Source of the DNA: Spirosoma foliorum | Lineage (GTDB): Bacteria; Bacteroidota; Bacteroidia; Cytophagales; Spirosomataceae | Direction of reading: 5' to 3' | Length of the DNA stretch: 64,000 bases | Assembly (NCBI RefSeq): GCF_014117325.1 | Contig: NZ_CP059732.1 | Span: 4,415,001-4,479,000 of the forward strand | In this document: piece after piece, positions 55,405 to 64,000 of the stretch | How positions within the stretch are numbered: the stretch's first letter is position 1 | How the letters are laid out: each line of letters begins with the position of its first letter | Notes under the pieces: model-generated | What the model saw: the letters and a program-made list of their open reading frames with translations, nothing else | The model's database searches: none | Told to the model about the DNA's origin: nothing | Program-made: the position numbers and the translations under genes

Positions 55405-57144
55405 CTACACTTTTAAATCTTTAAGCATTAACTGCAAAGAGACATTTCCGTTAAAAAAATTCTGCTCTACCTGATAACAGATTGAAAAAGGTCTGCCGGC
55501 CCTGAGCTGATCTGCCATGTGCGCAAACCCAAACCCGATGGCCGTCAATGTGTGCCCCGATCTTCCCTGCCGTACACTTATTTTCAGATGCTTTTCCTTC
55601 ATAATAATGGGTTCGGCAGCCAGATACACATCGTTTGTCATAAAGGTCGGTTGCAGGTTATGTGGACCAAAAGGCCCCATCTGCTTCACAATCCGGACAA
55701 GCTTATCGCTAATTTCACTGAAGTCCAATGGGAGGTCAATGTCAATTAGCGGAGTTAGGTGTTCTTCTTTAATCGTCCGGGCAACAACCTCTTCAAACTT
55801 CCGCCGAAACGCATCAATATTGCTAACCGACATGGTCATACCTGCTGCAAACGTGTGACCGCCAAACTGTTCCAGCAAATCGGCACATTCTTCAATAGCT
55901 TCGTACACATCAAACCCCGGCACCGACCGTGCTGATCCAGCCGCCTTATCGTTCGACTGGGTCAGGATAATCGTTGGCCGATGAAAATGCTCGATACAGC
56001 GCGACGCCACAATGCCAATTACCCCTTTATGCCAGCTGGCATCAAACAAAACCGTACTCTTGGCATGAGTTAGCACATCACTCTCCCGAATCATTGCCAA
56101 CGCCTGTTCGGTAATGCTACTATCGAATTCGCGTCGGCTATTGTTATGCTTATTAATTGCCATCGCAAACTCGTCGGCTTCTTCCTCCGATTCGGCCAAC
56201 AGTAGTTGAACAGCCGCTTTCGCATGCTGAATTCGGCCAGCTGCGTTGATTCGCGGCCCTAAACCAAAAACCACATTCGTAATGTCCAGCTCCCGCGTAA
56301 AGCCCGCTATTTTGATTAACGCTTTCAGCCCAGTTCGTGGTTCTGCGTTAAGATATTTTAAGCCATAGTACGCCAACACCCTATTCTCGCCCGTAAGCGG
56401 TACAATGTCTGAGGCAATACTAACGGCTACTAAATCGAGGCAGGGATAGAGTTTTTCAGGTTCAATGCCCTTGTGCATGCAAAACGCCTGAAGCAGCTTA
56501 AAGCCAACTCCACATCCACTCAACTCTTTATAAGGATACGAGCAATCAGCGCGTTTAGGGTCCAGCACAGCAGCCGCATCGGGTAGTTCGTCGCCAGGGC
56601 GGTGGTGATCGCAGATAATAAAATCGACGCCAAGCGCTTTCGCTTCGGCCACACGCTCAATTGATTTAATGCCACAGTCGAGGGCAATAATCAACGAAAA
56701 CCCATTCTCGGCGGCCCACTCGATTCCCTGTCGTGAGATCCCGTAACCTTCCTTATATCGGTCGGGAATATAATAATCTATCTTTGTGTGATAGTTTTTC
56801 AGAAAGCCATATACCAATGCTACCGAAGTCGTGCCGTCTACATCGTAGTCGCCATAGATCAGGATTTTCTCCTCCCGTTCGGGCAGCATGGCCATTTGAA
56901 GGCGCATAATAGCCCGATCCATATCCTTCATCTCGAACGGATTATGCAAATGACTAATTTCGGGCCGAAAAAAAACGCGCGCATCATCGTAGGTTGTGAC
57001 ACCTCGCTGAACCAGCAAAGCCGCCAGAAATGGACTGATGCCCAATGACTGCGTTAACGACTGAATAGCAGTTTGCTGCTCCTTCGAGTCAGGGAACGGT
57101 TTGGGTATCCATCGTTTAGGTGGTGGGGACGGCTGGGCTATCAT
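55405..57144 (-). CDS. recJ: Single-stranded-DNA-specific exonuclease RecJ
   Basis: 579 residues. DHH phosphoesterase motifs: IYGDYDVDGTTS (about 98-109), ALDCG, CDHHRPGDELP and VSIASDIVPL; then the DHHA1 part (INAAGRIQHA) and the C-terminal OB domain. It degrades single-stranded DNA 5' to 3' in recombination and mismatch repair. Starts 40 bp from the divergent DUF2141 gene. Confidence 0.95.
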   Translation of the reverse strand: MIAQPSPPPKRWIPKPFPDSKEQQTAIQSLTQSLGISPFLAALLVQRGVTTYDDARVFFRPEISHLHNPFEMKDMDRAIMRLQMAMLPEREEKILIYGDYDVDGTTSVALVYGFLKNYHTKIDYYIPDRYKEGYGISRQGIEWAAENGFSLIIALDCGIKSIERVAEAKALGVDFIICDHHRPGDELPDAAAVLDPKRADCSYPYKELSGCGVGFKLLQAFCMHKGIEPEKLYPCLDLVAVSIASDIVPLTGENRVLAYYGLKYLNAEPRTGLKALIKIAGFTRELDITNVVFGLGPRINAAGRIQHAKAAVQLLLAESEEEADEFAMAINKHNNSRREFDSSITEQALAMIRESDVLTHAKSTVLFDASWHKGVIGIVASRCIEHFHRPTIILTQSNDKAAGSARSVPGFDVYEAIEECADLLEQFGGHTFAAGMTMSVSNIDAFRRKFEEVVARTIKEEHLTPLIDIDLPLDFSEISDKLVRIVKQMGPFGPHNLQPTFMTNDVYLAAEPIIMKEKHLKISVRQGRSGHTLTAIGFGFAHMADQLRAGRPFSICYQVEQNFFNGNVSLQLMLKDLKV

Positions 57145-57184
57145 AACTGCAAGATAAATCCGTTTTTAGAAAAACGCTCTGTCT

Positions 57185-57613
57185 ATGTTCTTTTTGCTTT
57201 CAATTCTTACGCTCTTGTCTCCGGGTTATAGTCCTGTAATTTCATCATCGAAAGCGACCTTAACCATTGATATTCATAATATCCGCTCTCAGAAAGGGTC
57301 TGTTTATATTGCGATCTATAAACCGAACAGTGGATTTCCGGACGGTAAGCCAATTGATGGAAAAAAAACTGAAATAAAAGGAACGAGCGCACAAACAACC
57401 TTTTCCATTGAACCGGGCGAGTATGCCGTAGCGGTTTTTCATGATGAAAACGACAATGGAGTACTGGATAAGCGGATGTTTGGTATTCCTAAAGAACCCT
57501 ACGGATTTAGCAATAATTTTCGTCCCCGAATGTCAGCCCCAAAGTTCAAAGATTGTCAGTTCACGGTTGGCAACCACGACAAGACTATCAGTATAAAGCT
57601 GGATTCTTTCTGA
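57185..57613 (+). CDS. DUF2141 secreted protein
   Basis: 142 residues. Signal peptide (about 1-20). The small beta-sandwich of DUF2141 has ATLTIDIHNIRSQKGSVYIA, FSIEPGEYAVAVFHDENDNG and the MFGIPKEPYGFSNN motif typical of the family. The function is unknown; a periplasmic or surface binding role is possible. It is divergent from recJ. Confidence 0.86.
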   Translation: MFFLLSILTLLSPGYSPVISSSKATLTIDIHNIRSQKGSVYIAIYKPNSGFPDGKPIDGKKTEIKGTSAQTTFSIEPGEYAVAVFHDENDNGVLDKRMFGIPKEPYGFSNNFRPRMSAPKFKDCQFTVGNHDKTISIKLDSF

Positions 57614-57635
57614 ATTTGGATTCGTCTGATTGAAC

Positions 57636-57738
57636 TGATTTTTATGATTTATTTAGCCATAAATGACTTACTCTTTGCTGCTAATAGCCAAGTCGTAAGC
57701 GTTTCAATTAATAAGAATTAACAAAATCATAAAAATCA
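57636..57738. repeat. Inverted repeat before guaB
   Basis: TGATTTTTATGATTT (57636-57650) pairs with AAATCATAAAAATCA (57724-57738) across 73 nt of loop. Wider imperfect pairing goes on outside. It lies between two plus-strand genes. Confidence 0.65.
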
Positions 57739-57793
57739 TTTTCATCAAAAAAATCCTACCGGGTTGCCGCTGCAATTCAGATTTTTTTTGTAA

Positions 57794-59302
<1,509 letters not shown>

Positions 59303-59308
59303 GCGACT

Positions 59309-59341
59309 TAAGGTCAGGGAAGTTACGATTTCTCTGACCTT
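59309..59341. terminator. Bidirectional hairpin between guaB and the M36 peptidase gene
   Basis: TAAGGTCAG (59309-59317) pairs with CTGACCTTA (59333-59341). It overlaps the stop of the convergent peptidase gene by two bases. Confidence 0.65.
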
Positions 59342-62300
59342 AATTTCCAATAATAACTCGTCCAGTTCCTTCCTGAATGAGTTTCCCCGCCCCCCAAAAT
59401 TGAATTCCCTTAGCCAGCCCTGTATAGGCATTGGGAATTGTAACCGAATGCCCGTCCATAATCTGAACAGGTAGTGTACCATCAGGAATACAAGTGCAAT
59501 TCCAGGTAGTTGGCGAATTCCAATTGCCACTTCTAATCGAATAGACTCCCGTAGGGACAACTACCGTTACAGTTACATTCTCACTTTTATCGCTCAGACA
59601 AACCTTAGTACCCGTCGTTCGCTCACAGCGGGCGTAGTATTGGGTGGTACCGGTTGGCGAAACCGGCATACTAATGGCTACATCATCGGCAGTCTGATAC
59701 CATTTTAGGACAGAGCCCGTATCTGTACAACCGGTGGCATTGAGTGTAATTGACCCACCAGCCGTAATGGTTGTACTCGTACTGGTAACAACAGGCGGAG
59801 CGGTACTTAAAATGGTAAACGTAGTAGCAACACGGCAGACACTTCGTTCGGGAGTTGACACATAAAACGTGGTGGTGCCAGGCGTGGCTGTATTAGGAAT
59901 GCCGGAGCCCGCTACCCCTACCGGATTGAACGTTGGGATTACAGCTATTGGCGTAGTACTCGTAAGGCTAGTAAACCAGGTTGGCGTGCCCGTGAAAAAG
60001 ACAGGGGCGCTTCCCTGTAAAGTAAAGCTACCTGTTACATTGCTAGAATAGGTAGCCACAACCAAAATGTAAGTTACGCCCTGCGTAAGTGAATGAGTTA
60101 ACTGAGACAGATAGGCTGGGCCACTATCGTCATCGCCATGCAGAAAATTAGTAGCTGGGCTTGCGGGATTAAAGGATGTTTGATACAATGATAGATATGT
60201 ATCATTATAGCCATCACTCAAAGTAGCTGATGTAATCCCAAACGTTTGCGTACCACTCGAAGGCGCTGTAAACGTAAACGCCTGATAATAAACCGAACGA
60301 CCGGCCGTGTAGCTCGTTACGTCATCCCCTGAAGCACGAGTATATATTGGCGAACTGGTTGATAGCGTTCGGGTAACCGTATTGGTTTCTACAATTGCTA
60401 CACTGAGGCCTCCATCACTAGGCACAGTAGCATTCTGACAAACCGAATACGAGCCGACAATAGGAGTTACAACAGGGTTGACTATAACATCAACTGGCAA
60501 ACGTGAGGGACCTGCTCCACAACCACTTGGACTTATTGAGAAGGTATACCGAACCGTGATCGGCTGATCAGTTGTATTGATCAGTGTTTCGTTAACTATC
60601 GCCGAACTGCCCACCGCACTGGCATTAGTAATGCCCGCCACAACAGCACGAGTCCAGCTAAAACTAACGCCCGTTGTGCTTGAGGTGGCCGTATAGGTAA
60701 ATGAAGATCCTGAACAGGCGGTTGCTGTTGCCGGTGAGCTGAGCGTATTTCCCCCAATCAGGGTATAGTCCTCGGTCACAATCCGATCGTCTGATGAAAC
60801 ACCCGTCGAGGCATTAGCTCCTAAACCCCGTCGGGCAAAAGCTCGACCGATAGCGCAACGATATCGTCCTCCAAACAAGAGCTGGTCGGCCTGTAGAATG
60901 GCGTCGCGAGATTGCACAAAACTGGGGCTACAGGGTTGTAAACGTAAGCCTTCGGTCACCAACTTTAGAGCCGCTATGTTGCCCTGCATAGCCGTTACGC
61001 TGGTGGGTGTATCGTAGATGTTAGCGGTAATCTGGTTATCCTGCAAGATAATTTCCCAGGTCATATCCCACAACATGGTAGCCCAGATGGTGCCAATTCC
61101 GTGCGGTATCGAAAAATTCGTATCGCCTACTTTGGCATACGTAACAGCACTATTGACATTGGCCATATCGTAGGAATAGGGATATTGGCGGATACCCAGT
61201 CCGATGGTCGGCTCCCCACTGGCATACGTTCCTATTCCCCGTGGTAGATTAGCGCTGGCCACATTGGCACTCAACGATGACCAGGGGGTTGTCATCATCA
61301 ACGCCAGGTAATCGCTCCACCCCTCTCCTCCTTGTTCAGCGTTTTGCAGACAAGTTGAATTGGCTGGCCCTCCTGTCAGTCGGGCTGACCAACCATGCCC
61401 GTATTCGTGCGAAATAATGCCATTATCAAAATCACCATCTGGCTGGTACGTATTCGCATTACTCCAGAGGTACATCTGCATACGGCCATTTACCCCATCT
61501 TCGGGCACATAAAAATTGGCGTTATCCAAACCACCCCCATCCTGTGCATCGGCAAGTACATAGTCGTTGCCAAGCCCACCACGTCCCTGATTATTGTTCT
61601 GAAAGTTGCCGCTTGGCTCATCGAAACCAAATTTCCACAGTACGTCGTGAAGCAGGTTATTCCAATAAAATAGATTGGTAATGGCTGCATTCTGATTACC
61701 TGCAGCTGTATTTAAACCCTGTGTATAGGGGTAATTAAATTCCAGCGTAGCCGATGAAGGACTAGCCCCTACCTCATTGTTGTTATCGGTATCTTCCTGT
61801 GCCCAAACGTTATTTCCCCGTGTTGTTATATAGTCGACACTACCATCGTTATGCCAACCATTCGTTGCTCCGGGACCCGTGCCAGTGGGTACAAAGCGTG
61901 CGTATGGATTGACCGACTCCGTACGCGAACCGTGATTGGGACTTTCGAGCGGGTAATCAAAAACGGTATAGCCATTGGGCGACAAACTCTCTTTTCTGAA
62001 TCCAAAATAAGCCGATGAACTGGGGCAATTATGAGGGGTGGTCAGGTGATCAGGTGTGCCAAAGTTACAATGAACAACGTCATCTTTTTTCTTGAGTATC
62101 TCACCCGAAAACGCATCGACATGGATATTCCAACCGTTTTTGGCATCTTTTGTCAGGAAGCGTACATTCCAGGTAAGCGCCAGTTTTTCAACGAGTTTCT
62201 GTCCTTTCTGATCAGCCTCGACCGGAAGCCAGTACAGTTTTACATCAATTTTTTCGTCAGACAGATCGGGAATCAAATAGGTACTTTTTGTAAGCGTCCC

Positions 62301-62804
62301 ATCGGTTAGCTTTGTAATCGTTGGTGCCTGCGTTTGTGCCAAATTAGCGGAGGCCAGTCCTACGTTGGCAGTAGCTTTCTGCAAAGCGTCGAACGGAGTA
62401 ATGGTGCCTTTTAGCGCACTCGTTCTCGGTAAAAGGTTGATACCAGGAATAAAATTGTGATTCAGAGCGGCTACCTGACCACCGATCAGGACAATACTCA
62501 TGACCCGATTATACACCTCTACCGACTGATAACCCTGATTAAAATAAACGTGATACCAACCTGTGGTGGGCGACCGATAGGTGCTTGACACGACCAGCCC
62601 ATTCACATCGGCAGCTGTTAATTTTTGCTGCTCTATGGTAGAAAGCACGTATTTCCGGGCAGTTTCTACTTCAACCTGCGCATATACCTGAACCGGGTTA
62701 ATTAGCCATAAGCTAAGCAAAGTGAGCCATATACCCAGATATTTACTAGCCTGTGCGTAAACCTGTTCCATCATTGGCAGAACGATGTGTGTGAAGAGCT
62801 TCAA
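59340..62804 (-). CDS. Secreted M36-family (fungalysin) metallopeptidase
   Basis: 1154 residues; starts at Met11 or Met12 (62774/62771) would leave a cleaner signal peptide. An N-terminal FTP propeptide (about 50-250) precedes the peptidase M36 domain, with zinc motif HEYGH (about residue 465) and the downstream Glu in GEGWSDY. Next come Ig/PKD-like repeats, a PPC domain (about 850-960) with FTAPSSGTQTF, and an end with SGNWNSPTTWNCTCIPDG. No usual type IX secretion signal was seen at the C terminus. It probably digests proteins outside the cell. Confidence 0.88.
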   Translation of the reverse strand: MKLFTHIVLPMMEQVYAQASKYLGIWLTLLSLWLINPVQVYAQVEVETARKYVLSTIEQQKLTAADVNGLVVSSTYRSPTTGWYHVYFNQGYQSVEVYNRVMSIVLIGGQVAALNHNFIPGINLLPRTSALKGTITPFDALQKATANVGLASANLAQTQAPTITKLTDGTLTKSTYLIPDLSDEKIDVKLYWLPVEADQKGQKLVEKLALTWNVRFLTKDAKNGWNIHVDAFSGEILKKKDDVVHCNFGTPDHLTTPHNCPSSSAYFGFRKESLSPNGYTVFDYPLESPNHGSRTESVNPYARFVPTGTGPGATNGWHNDGSVDYITTRGNNVWAQEDTDNNNEVGASPSSATLEFNYPYTQGLNTAAGNQNAAITNLFYWNNLLHDVLWKFGFDEPSGNFQNNNQGRGGLGNDYVLADAQDGGGLDNANFYVPEDGVNGRMQMYLWSNANTYQPDGDFDNGIISHEYGHGWSARLTGGPANSTCLQNAEQGGEGWSDYLALMMTTPWSSLSANVASANLPRGIGTYASGEPTIGLGIRQYPYSYDMANVNSAVTYAKVGDTNFSIPHGIGTIWATMLWDMTWEIILQDNQITANIYDTPTSVTAMQGNIAALKLVTEGLRLQPCSPSFVQSRDAILQADQLLFGGRYRCAIGRAFARRGLGANASTGVSSDDRIVTEDYTLIGGNTLSSPATATACSGSSFTYTATSSTTGVSFSWTRAVVAGITNASAVGSSAIVNETLINTTDQPITVRYTFSISPSGCGAGPSRLPVDVIVNPVVTPIVGSYSVCQNATVPSDGGLSVAIVETNTVTRTLSTSSPIYTRASGDDVTSYTAGRSVYYQAFTFTAPSSGTQTFGITSATLSDGYNDTYLSLYQTSFNPASPATNFLHGDDDSGPAYLSQLTHSLTQGVTYILVVATYSSNVTGSFTLQGSAPVFFTGTPTWFTSLTSTTPIAVIPTFNPVGVAGSGIPNTATPGTTTFYVSTPERSVCRVATTFTILSTAPPVVTSTSTTITAGGSITLNATGCTDTGSVLKWYQTADDVAISMPVSPTGTTQYYARCERTTGTKVCLSDKSENVTVTVVVPTGVYSIRSGNWNSPTTWNCTCIPDGTLPVQIMDGHSVTIPNAYTGLAKGIQFWGAGKLIQEGTGRVIIGN

Positions 62805-62857
62805 ATATTCTGCAGTTAAGATGGGGCAATAAGCTAATTTTCTCAGCAGAGTTCAGT

Positions 62858-63590
62858 TCAGATATAATGCACCGCACTAGTCGTGCCATGCGTAGAAAGG
62901 TTAATTTCGCGGATACCGATACGATAATGATCAACGGCAAATTCCGGAGTATCCTGTCTCATCTGGTAGAACGTTGACGGCGAAAGCAACACCAGCAGAT
63001 TACCGCGCTGCACAATTTTATCGACATGATAATGGCCACAAACAACCGTTACATGACAAGGTAATTCGTGGACTAGCTCAAGGAATTCATCACTTTGCCG
63101 GAACGGATACTTGGTATCCATAAATTCTACATCGGCCGGAAGGGGCGGATGATGCATCATAATCAGCACATTCGTATCGCGCAATGCGGCTAAATAATCA
63201 CGTAGCCAGGTCCACTGAGCTGACGAAAATTCGCCTTTTGATGAATCCAAAAACAAAGCTGGTCGACCCTCGAGCGGCAATGCATAATATAATTCATTGC
63301 TATTCAGATCATGTTTTTTTTGAAATACATCGGCCAGTATAGCCGTATCATCATGATTACCTGCAATCACGTAATGCGGGATGGGCAATTCGTCAAGGTG
63401 CTTTTTTACCCATTCGTAAATAGACCGATCGCCGTGTGCATTACACAAATCTCCCCCCCACGACTAAACAATTGGGTTTCAAACTTCTCACGAATTCCAG
63501 GGCTTTCAGAAAATTCTGCCGGACATCAACACCCTGCATCTTTTCGCCCTCAGCACCAATATGTATGTCTGTTATAAAGGCTATACGCAT
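62858..63590 (-). pseudogene. Metallophosphoesterase, frameshifted in a G7 run
   Basis: The start at 63590 gives MRIAFITDIHIGAEGEKMQG and reads through to NCLVVG. A run of seven G (minus strand, 63453-63459) then throws the frame. With six G the reading continues as CLVVGGDLCNAHG, then AGNHDD and CGHYHVD, to the stop at 62858, about 244 residues. These are the metal motifs of 3',5'-cyclic nucleotide (CpdA-like) phosphoesterases. The break removes the first Asp/His pair from the remaining frame. It may be a sequence error or a phase-variable tract. Confidence 0.82.
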
Positions 63591-63595
63591 AATTT

Positions 63596-63660
63596 ATGTA
63601 TGATATAGGATATAGTAAGTATGAGGGTCAGAATATATCATATACCCTACATCATATATC
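63596..63660. repeat. Imperfect inverted repeat (family E-like)
   Basis: ATGTATGATATAGGATATAG (63596-63615) faces TATATCATATACCCTACATC (63634-63653); words resemble those at 19339-19410. It lies between the metallophosphoesterase and mazG, and overlaps the mazG stop region. Confidence 0.6.
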
Positions 63661-64000
63661 TTTCTTCGCTTCGTTCCAGTACACGTCCATCTCAGCTAAT
63701 GTCATATCATTCAACGTTTTGCCATTAGCACGAGCTTGTTCCTCCAGGTACTGAAATCGTTTGATGAATTTTTTATTGGTACGTTCGAGAGCCGTTTCGG
63801 GATTGATATCGATGAAACGGGCATAATTGACCAACGAGAACAAGAGATCCCCGAACTCGCCTTCGGCCCGCTCGTGGTTAATTGCTTCGTTGCTCTCGGC
63901 ATTAAATTCAGCCTTGAACTCCTGCATTTCTTCCTCTACCTTTTCCCAGACCTGTTGTTTCTCGTCCCAGTCGAAACCAGCGCCACGGGCCTTTTCCTGG
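63652..64000 (-). CDS. mazG: Nucleoside triphosphate pyrophosphohydrolase MazG, 3' part
   Basis: About 116 codons of the C-terminal MazG domain; the 5' part is beyond the window. FDWDEKQQVWEKVEEEMQEF and GEFGDLLFSLVNYAR contain the Glu/Asp metal-binding EExxE/ExxD motifs. ERTNKKFIKRFQYLEEQA follows. It hydrolyses NTPs to NMPs and pyrophosphate, cleaning the nucleotide pool. It lies on the minus strand upstream of the metallophosphoesterase gene. Confidence 0.92.
   Translation of the reverse strand, partial: QEKARGAGFDWDEKQQVWEKVEEEMQEFKAEFNAESNEAINHERAEGEFGDLLFSLVNYARFIDINPETALERTNKKFIKRFQYLEEQARANGKTLNDMTLAEMDVYWNEAKKDI

Overview
The window looks like chromosomal DNA of a Bacteroidota bacterium, most probably a Cytophagales member close to Spirosoma (genus is inference). 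The signs are a SusC/SusD pair, BatA-type and DUF4143 proteins, a TAnnTTTG-type promoter, few Shine-Dalgarno sequences, DUF2339/DUF3999 and head-GIN proteins, and moderate GC. No rRNA, tRNA, CRISPR array, prophage or insertion sequence was seen.

Layout. 1-1456: end of an ABC-2 export operon. 1772-4219: GH43 glycosidase, the decayed tail of an enolase-superfamily gene, and an ECF sigma factor. 4580-8014: a CheB-CheR-PAS fusion without a kinase domain. 8413-12049: a hypothetical gene, a frameshifted BatA-like gene and a metallophosphoesterase. 12584-18033: the rimP-nusA-infB operon with its own promoter and a leader hairpin. 18224-23853: an EEP-family membrane protein, moaE/moaD, a small secreted protein, an ECF sigma factor paired with a membrane-anchored trypsin-like protease, a small lipoprotein and gpsA. 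24088-29037: the DUF2339/DUF3999 pair and a DUF4143 ATPase. 29176-33770: periplasmic adaptor, TolC-like protein and ABC ATPase, interrupted by a frameshifted pabC-like gene. 34111-36042: a head-GIN protein and purK.

36054-53727 is the main accessory region: a sugar-acid utilisation locus, almost entirely on the minus strand. In transcription order it has a FAH-family dehydratase-like gene, a LacI regulator, three enolase-superfamily dehydratases that all carry twin-arginine signals, SusC and SusD, a secreted mutarotase-like protein, a secreted PQQ dehydrogenase with a cytochrome c domain, 2-keto-3-deoxygalactonokinase, KDPG/KDPGal aldolase and an MFS sugar-acid transporter. The inferred logic is: outer-membrane uptake, then periplasmic oxidation of an aldose to its aldonic acid and dehydration there to a 2-keto-3-deoxy acid, then MFS import, phosphorylation and cleavage to pyruvate and glyceraldehyde 3-phosphate. 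LacI-like palindromes lie before the regulator and two of the dehydratases.

53818-64000 is housekeeping: recO, lptB, recJ, a DUF2141 protein, guaB, a secreted M36 metallopeptidase, a frameshifted metallophosphoesterase and the 3' part of mazG.

Two features run through the window. First, many gaps between genes hold long inverted repeats belonging to several recurring sequence families. Second, three genes are broken by single-base frameshifts, two of them in C or G homopolymers.
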